Shown here one piece after another: positions 53,372-62,455 of a stretch of DNA of 64,000 bases (its first letter is position 1; each line of letters begins with the position of its first letter). The position numbers and the translations under genes are program-made. The DNA is taken from assembly GCF_016706325.1 (NCBI RefSeq), contig NZ_JADJJX010000003.1, positions 62,001 to 126,000 of the forward strand, in the 5' to 3' direction. The notes beneath the pieces are model-generated. The model searched no databases, was not told the origin of the DNA, and saw only the letters and a list, made by a program, of their open reading frames with translations. This DNA comes from Methanothrix sp. (GTDB lineage: Archaea; Halobacteriota; Methanosarcinia; Methanotrichales; Methanotrichaceae).

Positions 53372-54976
53372 CTAATCTTTTCTCCTCCCCTTCATCGCCC
53401 CCACAAACGCCAGGAACGGCGGCGAAGGCCGGCCCGGCCGGGACTTCATCTCAGGATGGAACTGCGAAGCGAAGAAGAAGGGATGCTCAGGTATCTCGCA
53501 GATCTCCATCAGCTCACCATTCCTGCCGGAGAATATCATCCCCTTCTCCTCTATGGGCTTGATATAGGCGGGATTGACCTCATAGCGGTGCCTGTGCCTC
53601 TCCACGATATCTGTTCTGTCATAAATCCTGTGCGCCAGGCTGCCCTCCGGCAAATGAGCAGGATAATTTCCCAGCCTCATGCTCGCCCCCATCTCCCTGA
53701 TCTTCTCCTGCTCGGGCAGTAGAGCAATCACCGGATGGGGAGTCTCCCCAAACTCTGTGCTCCCCGCCCCATCCAGGCCGCAGACATTGCGGGCGAACTC
53801 GATCACCGCAAGTTGCATGCCAAAGCAGATCCCCAGATACGGCACCTTCATCTCCCGCGCATACTGTATAGCCTTGATCTTCCCCTCCGTCCCCCGGGGG
53901 CCAAAGCCCCCTGGCACCAGAATGCCATCCGCCTCGCGCAGGATGAGATCGGCAGAGCCGCGCTCCAGATCCTCAGCATCGATCCACACAATCTCCGGCC
54001 TGACCCCGGCCTCGATTCCTGCATGCTTCAAGGACTCCCGTATGGAGAGGTAGGCATCCTCCATGGGCTCAGCGCACTGCTCGCCCACAGTGTACTTGCC
54101 GACGATCGCCACCTTCACCGATCCGGTGGCTGCCTCCATCTTCGCTACGAACTCATCCCAGTCCTTCCTCTCCTCCAGAGGAAAGAGCCTCATCTCCCTC
54201 ATGATGTACCTGGCAACCCCCTCCGCCTCCATCTGCAGGGGCAGCTTGTAGATGTCATCGGCATCATGAGCGCTGATCACCGCCTCTGTGGGCACATCGC
54301 AGAACTGGGCGATCTTGGCCTTGGTCTCAGCCAGAAGGGGACGCGCACAGCGAACTACGATCATGTCCGGCTGCAGGCCCAGCTCCCTCATCACCTTCAC
54401 ACTATGCTGGGTGGGCTTGGTCTTCTGCTCTCCATCGGTGGTGGAGGGGGCGAGGGTAACATGGACGAAGAAGATGTTTCCCGACTCCTCATACTTCAGC
54501 TGACGCATGGCCTCCAGGAAGGGCATGGACTCGATATCGCCCACCGTTCCCCCCACCTCGACCAGGCATATCTCGCAGCCCCCCTCCCGGGAGACCTGGC
54601 GGATTCGTTTCTTGATCTCCTCGGTGATGTGGGGGATGATCTGGACGGTCTTGCCCAGATACTCCCCCCGCCGCTCCTTCTCTATCACTGTACTGTAGAC
54701 CTTGCCGGTGGTGATATTGTGATCACGGGTCAGCTCGACATCCAAGAATCGCTCATAGTTCCCCAGGTCCAAATCCACCTCTCCCCCATCCTTGAGAACG
54801 TAGACCTCGCCATGTTGAAATGGGCTCATGAGGCCGGCATCGATATTGATGTAGGGATCGATCTTTATGGCTGTGACCTTATAACCCCGGTTCATGAGCA
54901 GCCTGCCGATGGAGGCCGCAGTTATGCCTTTCCCAAGGCCGCTCATAACCCCGCCTGTGACCACGATATATCTCAT
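53372..54976 (-). CDS. pyrG: CTP synthase
   Basis: The 534-aa protein aminates UTP to CTP using glutamine and ATP. The N-terminal synthase domain begins VVTGGVMSGLGKGITAASIGRLL and holds IDPYINIDAGLMSPFQHGEVYVL. The C-terminal class I glutaminase domain has the nucleophile in YLGICFGMQLAV and the His/Glu pair in QFHPEMKSRP. All landmarks are intact and the length is normal. It is the last gene of an apparent operon with the membrane protein just upstream and the gene at 55539. Confidence 0.97.
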   Translation of the reverse strand: MRYIVVTGGVMSGLGKGITAASIGRLLMNRGYKVTAIKIDPYINIDAGLMSPFQHGEVYVLKDGGEVDLDLGNYERFLDVELTRDHNITTGKVYSTVIEKERRGEYLGKTVQIIPHITEEIKKRIRQVSREGGCEICLVEVGGTVGDIESMPFLEAMRQLKYEESGNIFFVHVTLAPSTTDGEQKTKPTQHSVKVMRELGLQPDMIVVRCARPLLAETKAKIAQFCDVPTEAVISAHDADDIYKLPLQMEAEGVARYIMREMRLFPLEERKDWDEFVAKMEAATGSVKVAIVGKYTVGEQCAEPMEDAYLSIRESLKHAGIEAGVRPEIVWIDAEDLERGSADLILREADGILVPGGFGPRGTEGKIKAIQYAREMKVPYLGICFGMQLAVIEFARNVCGLDGAGSTEFGETPHPVIALLPEQEKIREMGASMRLGNYPAHLPEGSLAHRIYDRTDIVERHRHRYEVNPAYIKPIEEKGMIFSGRNGELMEICEIPEHPFFFASQFHPEMKSRPGRPSPPFLAFVGAMKGRRKD

Positions 54977-54979
54977 TTT

Positions 54980-55590
54980 TCACGCCTTCAGGAGCGTAGC
55001 CGCTCCGTATATGATAAGGGTGACGATCAGAATCGATGATACTAAAGCCCCGGGAAACTCAGGAATGCTCTCGGTGATGAATGTCAGAACCAATGTGCTG
55101 ACCAGGCCCAAGAATATGATTGCAGGGATGATCTGCATCGCTCCAATTGCGCTGCCGAAGTCGTCCTCCTCGATTCCCTCCTCGATTCCCCCCTCGATCC
55201 CCCCTCGATCCCCCCCTCGATCCCCCCCTCGATTCCCTCCTCAATCATCTCTCCTGAGCTGATCGAATCGGGGTCGAATTGCTTATTGAGCTCATCATTC
55301 CCAAGCTCTGCACCGTGGACCGCCCTCCTGCCCGCCCTATGGCCGAAGAGGCTCTCAGTATTCCTGTCGCCCCTATCGATCCGCTCAGTCCAGTCGCTCT
55401 GCAACCCCTGCCCTCTCCGGAGGTGATGGGAGAAATCAGGATCATCATCTCCGCTAATGTTATCATCGGCGGCAAAATAGTCATCCTCTCCAGAGAGATC
55501 CTCGACCCGGCGGACACGCCGGGCGGACCGATACCTCTCTAAATCTGCATCCTTTGAGAATGAGATGTATCGGTCCTCTTTCTCCTCCAC
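54980..55590 (-). pseudogene. Membrane protein upstream of pyrG, frameshifted inside a 12-bp repeat
   Basis: The frame starts at GTG 55590 with an acidic charged region, then enters a 12-bp DNA repeat coding GIEG/GIEE units (about 55171-55242). One repeat unit is 11 bp, so the frame shifts there. In the restored frame the protein continues EEDDFGSAIGAMQIIPAIIFLGLVSTLVLTFI and ends with a second membrane helix (SSILIVTLIIYGAATLLKA) at TGA 54980, three bases from the pyrG ATG. The full product would be about 203 aa. No family is recognised. The shift may be a sequencing error, a mutation or a phase-variable switch. Confidence 0.7.
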
Positions 55591-56201
55591 CTCGCTCTGG
55601 CCGCCTCCAACCGGGATGAATTCTGTATCCTGGTCATCTGTTGAGCCGTCGAGATCATGGCTCCTATCCTCCCCCCCTCATCCATTCCATTCGGATCAAT
55701 TGGATCGATCATATCCAGAGCGATCCCGTTTAGATCTGGATTCTCTTCCCCTTCCCGGCGACCCTCTGCATCCTCCTCTCCTGCTGGGACGATCTCCCGG
55801 ACCCGGGCTCTGGATGCAGGCCTGCCCAGTCGCCTGGATTGGGCCATGGGGAGAGAGCGACCAGGCCTCTCGAAAGGCACAGAATCCTGCAGAATGGTTA
55901 TGGGCACCCGGCTCTCACCACTTCTGCTCTGCAGGATGATCTCTCCCTCCAGCCGGTCTGTATCCTCGGGCATTCGGGCAAAGATGGGAATGATCTGTCT
56001 CCCCTTCACATGGCTGTCCTGCTTTCGGAAGCGAAGCACATTGATGATGGGATCGCTGGCCAGCAAAGAGATATCCAAAGGCTCTTCATCATTGATGAGC
56101 ACGAGGTTGAAGATGGTCTCCTCACCGGGAAGAAGATGAAGGACGATGGGCTCTTTGATCTCATCTCCCCCGTCGATGCGAACAACATGGTCCAATCCCA
56201 A
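55539..56201 (-). CDS. Hypothetical protein with beta-rich N-terminal domain and charged tail
   Basis: The 220-aa product has an N-terminal beta-sandwich-like domain of about 110 residues (VVRIDGGDEIKEPIVLHLLPGEETIFNLVLIND, IIPIFARMPEDTDRLEGEIILQSRSGESRVPITIL), then a long acidic/arginine tail without membrane segments. The domain looks like an immunoglobulin-like or DUF-type module. Its end overlaps the start of the next gene by 52 bp. With that gene and pyrG it probably forms one transcript. No specific function is visible. Confidence 0.6.
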   Translation of the reverse strand: MGLDHVVRIDGGDEIKEPIVLHLLPGEETIFNLVLINDEEPLDISLLASDPIINVLRFRKQDSHVKGRQIIPIFARMPEDTDRLEGEIILQSRSGESRVPITILQDSVPFERPGRSLPMAQSRRLGRPASRARVREIVPAGEEDAEGRREGEENPDLNGIALDMIDPIDPNGMDEGGRIGAMISTAQQMTRIQNSSRLEAARARWRRKRTDTSHSQRMQI

Positions 56202-56436
56202 TCCCCCCTCTCAGAACTCTTGCATGATACATCCATATGACACCGTCATATGCTGTCATATGCTGTCATATGCTGTCATATGCTGTCATATGCTGCTACA
56301 TAATGTTGTATAAATATTTCGCCTGTGAGGCAGGACTCCCACTTCACCTCGCCCCCTCCTCCCGCCCCTTCATCCCTCCTCCTATCCCGTGCCCTCCAGC
56401 CTCGAATAGGGGAAGACAGCCATCCCATAGGCATGA
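56202..56436. repeat. Gap with a 10-bp direct repeat (GTCATATGCT)
   Basis: Five perfect tandem copies of GTCATATGCT run from 56245 to 56294, followed by AT-rich DNA with TTGTATAAATA (a TATA candidate). The remaining part to 56436 is C-rich and without a gene. Confidence 0.85.
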
Positions 56437-56619
56437 TCAGTCTCGTAGGTCCGGCGGGAGCATATTGGGGATCCCATCCTCAATGGGATAGGCCTCATTG
56501 CAGGCCGGGCAGCAGAGCCTGCCGGTTAGTATCTCCACCTCATTCTCTTCGAATACCTCCAAGGTCAGATCCCCTTTGCATAGCGGGCAGGCCAGGATAT
56601 CGAGAAGATCGCGTCTCAT
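56437..56619 (-). CDS. Trm112-like zinc-ribbon protein, 60 aa
   Basis: From the ATG at 56619 the product reads MRRDLLDILACPLCKGDLTL, then LCCPACNEAYPIEDGIPNMLPPDLRD. The two CxxC pairs and the YPIxDGIPxML ending are diagnostic of the Trm112/UPF0434 family. In eukaryotes and archaea Trm112 binds and activates several methyltransferases that modify tRNA, rRNA and release factors. A longer in-frame start exists at 56679, but it adds residues unlike the family. The gene follows top6A on the same strand. Confidence 0.85.
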   Translation of the reverse strand: MRRDLLDILACPLCKGDLTLEVFEENEVEILTGRLCCPACNEAYPIEDGIPNMLPPDLRD

Positions 56620-56679
56620 CGCCGGCTGATCTGTTCTTATAAAGTATAAATCTTTGCTCCAGCGAGAGTCGATGATCAC

Positions 56680-57816
56680 TCAGATGATCCCCATCTCCGC
56701 CAACCTCTCAGGCAGATAGGTCTTGGTGACGAAGTCCAGCCCCTTTCCAGCAAAAGCCTGCTGCTCAGCCTTCTTCTTGAGGTCTATCTGCAGACGGATC
56801 TGCCGTTCCCAGTAGGGATTGGCAAACCTTGGATCGGAGAGCTCGCTCTTTAGGGCCCGAAGATCCTTGTCCGTGAGCTTGTCAGTGGATAGGTTGTAGT
56901 CCACGATATCACTGGGCTGCACCCCCAGGAAGCGGGCCTTGGGGGTCACCAGGTGCTCGGATAGATGGGCGCTCTTGATCGCTCCATAGGCGATGCTGGC
57001 AAAGATGCGATAGGACCAGGGGTCCCCATCGGTGAAGACCACCACCGGCAGGTCCAGCTCATTGTTCAGCCTCTTTATGATCCGCCGGGTGGACCTGGCA
57101 GGCTGGCCCTTGATGTGAACCAGGATGGCTTTATACTCCTCATCAAAGCCGTTCTCTATCAACCGGGCATACATTCCGCCGGTCTCAACGGCCATGACCA
57201 TCTGGGCATCATGGCTGATGAACTCGATGTTGTCCACATTGAAGGGTATCTGATAGCCGGCCTCGCCCACATCCTCCTGGCAGTGCATCTGCTTCTCCCC
57301 CCGGCGGGTCTGCTCTTTCAGGCGCAGTGGCCCGAAGACTGCTGCCCCATCCTCCTCCGGGCGGACATGAAAGTCCTCTCTATGCAGATTGGTTACGATC
57401 TCCATGTCCTCGATCAGCCGATCGCTCTCTGCCTGCTCATTGAACTTGGCTATATCCCAGTTCTCGGAGATGTAGTAGATCTCTCTCAATGTCGAGCCCC
57501 GATTGTTCTTGAGATGCTCATCTATCAGCAGCTCTGTCAGGTGGACGGTCTTGAGAAGGGTCTTGGCCCCCCGTACTGTCTTGACGCTGCGCATCGTCTC
57601 CTGATCTCCATAGACCCAGACATCATCTCTGCTGGAGAACTCTATATTGCTCTTGGTCCTGGAGGGCAGAGAGATATGAGGCACAACTCCCCGCTGAAAC
57701 TGGCTGTAGAGCGACTCTGCCAGGCGGAGAAGATTCTCCTCCGCCCTCTTCGAGCGGGGATCCGTCCCTGGCCTCTCCGAGCTCAACTTATCCTTTGATC
57801 CCTTCGATCCTGCCAT
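56680..57816 (-). CDS. top6A: DNA topoisomerase VI subunit A
   Basis: The 378-aa protein is the DNA-cutting subunit of topoisomerase VI, homologous to Spo11. The active-site tyrosine lies in REIYYISE (near residue 113). The Toprim metal site is the Glu in AVETGGMY (near 210) and the DGD in VFTDGDPWSY (near 262). It decatenates and relaxes DNA with the ATP-driven B subunit, which lies immediately upstream in the operon. Length and motifs are normal. Confidence 0.97.
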   Translation of the reverse strand: MAGSKGSKDKLSSERPGTDPRSKRAEENLLRLAESLYSQFQRGVVPHISLPSRTKSNIEFSSRDDVWVYGDQETMRSVKTVRGAKTLLKTVHLTELLIDEHLKNNRGSTLREIYYISENWDIAKFNEQAESDRLIEDMEIVTNLHREDFHVRPEEDGAAVFGPLRLKEQTRRGEKQMHCQEDVGEAGYQIPFNVDNIEFISHDAQMVMAVETGGMYARLIENGFDEEYKAILVHIKGQPARSTRRIIKRLNNELDLPVVVFTDGDPWSYRIFASIAYGAIKSAHLSEHLVTPKARFLGVQPSDIVDYNLSTDKLTDKDLRALKSELSDPRFANPYWERQIRLQIDLKKKAEQQAFAGKGLDFVTKTYLPERLAEMGII

Positions 57817-57872
57817 GCCCTCACACCGTTATCCTGAGCCCTTTTATCTCTCAGTCGAGGCCCCCTCATTCA

Positions 57873-59708
57873 TCAGATCACCCTGGCGCCGGTGACGATC
57901 TCTGGTTCCAGGCCCTCTACCACCGGCTCAGCCGGCTCTTTGCCATTTGCCCCTATCTGGTAGCTGATAGTGGCCTTCTTGCCCGGACCAATGGAGAGCT
58001 TCCAGTGATGATCGTACCCATCCCCCAGAGGAATCACCTTGGCCGGGGGGCTGACCGCCTCTGCCCTCTCCCCCAAGAGCTCATGCAGCTTGAAGGACCT
58101 TATCAGGTCGCTGTGGTTCTCGACCACCAGACGTACTGATATCCGGCCATCCTGCTGCTCTGACTCTCTGGAGACGAGAAGGTTGCCCATAATCCTGGCC
58201 ACCACCGGGCCGATGTTCGGCTCGGGGCGGTCCAGGACATCGGAGAGCTTCTTTGCTATCCGGGGGAGGATCTTTCTGATGATCTCCTCCTTCTCCCGCC
58301 TCTCTGCCAGCAGGCTCTCTCTGCCCAGATAGCGGCGCAGCTTTCGTGCCACCTCCTTGAGCCCCAGGTCGACCTCGGCCAGTATCTCAGGCATATCAGC
58401 CACAGCATCCTTGCTCTCTGAGGTGAAGGGGATATTGGTGGAGGCGATATGCACCAGCAGAACGACCGGGCCGGTGGGAATACCGCTCCCCCCGGGCTGG
58501 CTCAGAGAGTAGTTCCTCCAGGAGACGGATTCCACTGCATGGGTGATGGCACAGGCCCCCTGCTGGTATACCAGGGGGACGCGATTGGCAAAACGGAGGA
58601 TCTCCACCCGCCCCTCTTTTGTCAGCTCGCCGCCATAGCCCAGGCCCACCTCAATCAGAAAGGGGTTGCCGGAGTAGACGGATACCGGCCTGGTGGTGGT
58701 GGCGATGAAGTCCAGCCTGAACTCCTTCTCCAGCCCCGCCCGGATCAGCTCCTCGCTTATAGGGGATAAGCAGTCGACAGGTGGCGACTTGACCCGGATC
58801 TGCTTGAAGGCCGAAAGCAGGCGCACTGCCTCCTCATGATCAAGGCCTGCCGGAGACCTTTCCGGGTCAAGGTCTGCTCTCTTGCATAGCTCCTGGGCGG
58901 TGATGGTGCCGATGGAGGAGAAGGTCTCCTTCAGAAATATCCTCAGCCTCTTCTTTTCGGTATAGCGCAGGAGCTTGATCAGCTCCCCGAGCTCTATTCC
59001 CTCCGGATGGGGCTGGATGGCATAGGCCTTCTTGGGGAGGTTCTCTGTCACCCGTTCGAAGATCTCGGCGTTCCCCTCCGGCTCCACCAGGGTTATGCGG
59101 GCATGGGGGTTGACGATGGCAGCGCTCTTCAGGGAGCCATAGACCGACTGCCTGCGGCTGCGGACATAAGAGCCCTCCATCTCCATCTCCACCCTTGTTC
59201 CTCGAGGCCTCTCCCAGTCCACCTCCTCTGCTCTGATGATCTCCGGCTCGTTCTTGGAGGTATTGATCATGAGCTCACAGTAGTATGCGGGCCTGTCCGG
59301 AGCGATCTTGGAGATGACCCTTGTCGGTTTGCCGCTGGTGAGCTGGGAGTAGAGCACTCCAGCGGAGATGCCTATGCCCTGCTGACCTCTGCTCTGGCGC
59401 AGGGAATGAAATCGAGATCCATAAAGCAATTTGGCGAAGATGGGCGGGATCTCCTCCGGCACAATCCCCGGGCCGTTGTCCTCCACTATGACCTGAAAGT
59501 ACTCGCCGCTCTTCCTGATCCTGAACGAATATGTCCGGCAGGATCCCTGCCTCCTCACAGGCATCTAAAGAGTTATCCACCGCCTCTTTCACACAGGTGA
59601 TCAGGGCGCGGGGCGCAGAATCGAATCCCAGGATCTGCCTGTTCTTCTCAAAAATTCGGCAACGGAGATGGCTTTTTGCTGTTTGGCCAGCTCCTCAGCG
59701 ATCTCCAT
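57873..59708 (-). pseudogene. top6B: DNA topoisomerase VI subunit B, with two compensating frameshifts near the start
   Basis: The full-length protein needs three frame segments. It starts at ATG 59708 (MEIAEELAKQQKAISVAEF), then one missing T in the TTTTT near 59654 shifts it to FEKNRQILGFDSAPRALITCVKEAVDNSLDACEEAGILPDIFV. One extra base near 59535-59545 returns it to RIRKSGEYFQVIVEDNGPGIVPEEIPP, after which it is intact to 57873. The GHKL ATP-binding motifs (VKEAVDNSLDA, EDNGPG, SRGQQGIGIS) are all there. The gene is essential in related archaea, so sequencing error is the likely cause. About 611 aa when repaired. Confidence 0.93.
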
Positions 59709-59725
59709 AAAGGGAAAGATGGGGC

Positions 59726-59956
59726 TTAAAGCTCAGCCCCGACCACTGTCTGGGTGGCATTGACGTTATCTATCTCTCTGATGACATCAACCAGCTTGTT
59801 GAGCATGCTCAGGCCCTCAACCTCGATGATCACTACGAAGTCGAACTCGCCGAAGACATGATATACATCCTTGATGCCGTCGATCTCCTGCAGAGCATTG
59901 TAGACCGTCTTCTCCTGTCCCGGCACCACCTTGACCATGGTTACACCAATTACCAT
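59726..59956 (-). CDS. Stand-alone AsnC/Lrp effector-binding (RAM) domain protein
   Basis: The 76-aa protein is the RAM ligand-binding fold without the DNA-binding helix-turn-helix: VIGVTMVKVVPGQEKTVYNALQEIDGIKDVYHVFGEFDFVVIIEVEGLSMLNKLV. Such small proteins bind amino acids or form oligomers, and may modulate full-length Lrp regulators. It lies upstream of top6B on the same strand. Confidence 0.9.
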   Translation of the reverse strand: MVIGVTMVKVVPGQEKTVYNALQEIDGIKDVYHVFGEFDFVVIIEVEGLSMLNKLVDVIREIDNVNATQTVVGAEL

Positions 59957-60004
59957 ATTAACTCACCTGCGCTCTTAGAGCCTCTGTGGATTATATAAGA
60001 CTTT

Positions 60005-60859
60005 TCAGCTCTTCTTTCCGAGGTTGAAGGTCTCCACCTCATCCTCATCCCCTGCCTCAGGCCAGGAATCCAGCGATCCTCCCTTCTTGGGCCTGCCCCT
60101 TTTAGGGGGCTGCCTCCCCTCCTCTCCTTCAGCCTCAGCCGGGCGGGCAAGAGGGTCGGGAGCACTCTTGAGAGCATCCCCGGCTGCCCTTACCGCATCC
60201 CTCTCCTCCCCCGGGGCGCTGCTCTTGGACAGATCGGCCTTAAGAGAGGTGAGGGCACGAAGGACCATCCGCCGGTAACGTTCGATATCAGTATGATAGT
60301 GCTCCAGTGCCCGAGCAGCATCCTGCTGGTCGGTGGCGGGAAAGGCCCGATCTGCAGTGGAGAAATCGCTTGACAGCGGTGCCGGCTCTGCCTTCTCCAG
60401 GATGGAGATCCTCTCTAAAGTGCGCCTGGCGGTATCCATTATCCACTGGTTTCTGGTTGCCTCATCCACCCTCTGGATGGACTCGGCACGCAGAGATATG
60501 AGGATGTTGCCGTCCTCTGTCTGATAGAGGTTGGGCTTTCCCACAATGGAGACAAAGGCGGGAGCATCCATGCTGGCCAGTATCTGGGCGGCCTCAGGCT
60601 GGTACTGGCCGGCATAGATCAGCAAACTGCCCGTTGGGTCCACCACCCTCCCCCGCCAGTACTCCACATCGGTACCGATGTCATCCTTCTCAGTCAGCAC
60701 TCCCACGAAGAAGACCCGGTTGCACTTGGCCCCAGTGGGGGTGAGAAGGTATTGAGGAGCATATTGATGCTGATCCTCTCCATCCCGGAAGGAGTAGTTT
60801 GAGCTCTTCAGCTCCTCAGCAAATATCCTGCGCGCCACCTCTCTGGAGAATCCGGCCAT
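60005..60859 (-). CDS. RPA-associated OB-fold protein
   Basis: The 284-aa protein matches the family of OB-fold proteins paired with archaeal replication protein A (COG3390-like). The N-terminal half has FSREVARRIFAEELKSSNYSF and RVFFVGVLTEKDDIGTDVEYWRGRVVDPTGSLLIYAGQYQPEA, a nucleic-acid-binding OB-fold. The C-terminal part is helical, then disordered with KRGRPKKGG, an AT-hook-like patch. It starts one base after the stop of the RPA gene and is co-transcribed with it. Confidence 0.87.
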   Translation of the reverse strand: MAGFSREVARRIFAEELKSSNYSFRDGEDQHQYAPQYLLTPTGAKCNRVFFVGVLTEKDDIGTDVEYWRGRVVDPTGSLLIYAGQYQPEAAQILASMDAPAFVSIVGKPNLYQTEDGNILISLRAESIQRVDEATRNQWIMDTARRTLERISILEKAEPAPLSSDFSTADRAFPATDQQDAARALEHYHTDIERYRRMVLRALTSLKADLSKSSAPGEERDAVRAAGDALKSAPDPLARPAEAEGEEGRQPPKRGRPKKGGSLDSWPEAGDEDEVETFNLGKKS

Positions 60860-60860
60860 T

Positions 60861-62090
60861 CTAGATCGCCTCCGCCTGGCTCATCAACTCATCCACACTC
60901 GATTCGGTAACCGGCATGACCTCATTTACCGTCTCCACCAGAAGATAACGATCGACCCTGGGCCCGGTGATGGTGAAGTATCTGCCCACAAGCTTGCTCT
61001 CGATCAGGGAGCGCACTACCTCGTGATCGAGGGCCTCCATGGCCATCATCCTGGCCTCCTCCAGTGTCAGCCCCACCAGCCTCTCAGTGGTCTCCCGGTT
61101 GATGAGGACATCCTGCACCCGGCGGCCATCGTCCAGCACCGCCTTTATGCGCAGATCATATGTGCCGTCCACCTTTCCATGATCCGCACACACCCCCTTG
61201 GCAAGGGAGCGCTTGCAGACCGGACAGCGTTTGATCAGCCCCGAGCCCTTCTGCACATCCACCAGCGCCCCCGAGAACTCCGCCGCCTGGGAGCCGATCT
61301 GAACATCAATATCCAGCGGTTCGATCTGGCTGGTGCGGTTCAGCTTCACACTGAATCTCCCCTGGAACTCGTCTGTAACCAGGTTTCGAAGAAGATAGCT
61401 CTTCCCCTCCTCCAGGTTGGCAAGGTCAGCTTTTGCCCATTTCACAAACTTTATGGAGCCGGTCTCGTCGCCTATCAGGCCCGATTGGGAGATGGAATCG
61501 CTGTTCGTCTCCCAGAGCTGGGCGACCTTGACCTTCAGATCGACCCACACTCCGGGCTCATCGATCTCTATCACCTTCATCTCCTGCGCTCTCTTGCTGA
61601 TCGATCTTGCCTCCACCTCCTCTTCCAGGGGCTCGATCTGGCTGGTGCGATTCAGTTTTATGCTGAACCGGCCCTGGAACTCATCTGTGACCACATTCTT
61701 CAGAGAATAACTCTGCCCCAAGAGCATATCGGGCAGCTCGGACTTCTTCCATTTAACAAACTTCATTACGCCAGAGCTGTCGCCGACCAATCCGGTCTGG
61801 GAGATGGCTTCAGTTGCCGGCTCCCATAGATCGACGACCTTGACCTTCAGATCCACCCACCGTCCCGGTTCCTTGATCTCGGAGATCTTGACCCTCTCCG
61901 AGGCGGCCCTGGCCAATGGGATGACTCCGTGCTCCTTTTGGAAATAGTTCAGGACCGACCTTCTTGCTTCCCCTTCCGGCACGCGAAAATCGTCGATTAG
62001 CTTCTTCAGGCGAACCTCTATCTCCTCATCAGGGACAATGATGCTCTGCTCCCTGAGGCGAGCCGATATCTGGTCTATCAATTCTTTCAT
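60861..62090 (-). CDS. rpa: Replication protein A (single-stranded DNA-binding protein)
   Basis: The 409-aa protein holds two OB-fold domains with near-identical motifs (EPGRWVDLKVKVVDLWEPATEAISQTGLVGDSSGVMKFVKW and EPGVWVDLKVKVAQLWETNSDSISQSGLIGDETGSIKFVKW) and a C-terminal zinc finger of CPVCKRSLAKGVCADHG type. RPA protects single-stranded DNA in replication and repair. The two OB-folds look like an internal duplication. The partner gene at 60005 follows it directly. Confidence 0.93.
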   Translation of the reverse strand: MKELIDQISARLREQSIIVPDEEIEVRLKKLIDDFRVPEGEARRSVLNYFQKEHGVIPLARAASERVKISEIKEPGRWVDLKVKVVDLWEPATEAISQTGLVGDSSGVMKFVKWKKSELPDMLLGQSYSLKNVVTDEFQGRFSIKLNRTSQIEPLEEEVEARSISKRAQEMKVIEIDEPGVWVDLKVKVAQLWETNSDSISQSGLIGDETGSIKFVKWAKADLANLEEGKSYLLRNLVTDEFQGRFSVKLNRTSQIEPLDIDVQIGSQAAEFSGALVDVQKGSGLIKRCPVCKRSLAKGVCADHGKVDGTYDLRIKAVLDDGRRVQDVLINRETTERLVGLTLEEARMMAMEALDHEVVRSLIESKLVGRYFTITGPRVDRYLLVETVNEVMPVTESSVDELMSQAEAI

Positions 62091-62185
62091 TATCTATCTG
62101 CCCCCTATTTTTCATTGAGAGGTAAGAGTAAGTAGGCCCTGGAACTATTTAAAGAAGATCAATGCAGTGAGAAAGTAATCCCCCA

Positions 62186-62335
62186 GGATAGCATAGACCT
62201 GGATAGCATAGACCTAGATAGCATAGACCTGGATAGCATAGACCTGGATAGCATAGACCTGGATAGCATAGACCTGGATAGCATAGACCTGGATAGCATA
62301 GACCTGGATAGCATAGACCTGGATAGCAATCTGGC
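62186..62335. repeat. 15-bp tandem repeat, nine full copies
   Basis: Nine copies of GGATAGCATAGACCT (one with a single substitution) lie head to tail at 62186-62320, with a partial tenth copy. On the minus strand the array reads as PGLCY or RSMLS repeats in two frames, which are artefacts. The array fills the gap between rpa and nop5 without a gene. Confidence 0.95.
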
Positions 62336-62455
62336 CAATAGAAGGCGAAGGGCAATGATGGGGAACAGGATAATATAGGTCAATTCGGTCAATGTAGCTT
62401 GAAGAGGAGTCAACGATCAGAAATCGAATGCCTCATAGCCGGGAGGTAGGACAGA

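Noticed and set aside
53735..55039. Long 434-codon plus-strand frame
   Set aside because: It lies antiparallel to pyrG, which has full family motifs; the frame is low-complexity and has no ribosome-binding site.
62149..62413. Minus-strand frames encoding YPGLC and RSMLS repeats
   Set aside because: They are read-through of the 15-bp tandem array in two frames and have no protein-like features outside it.
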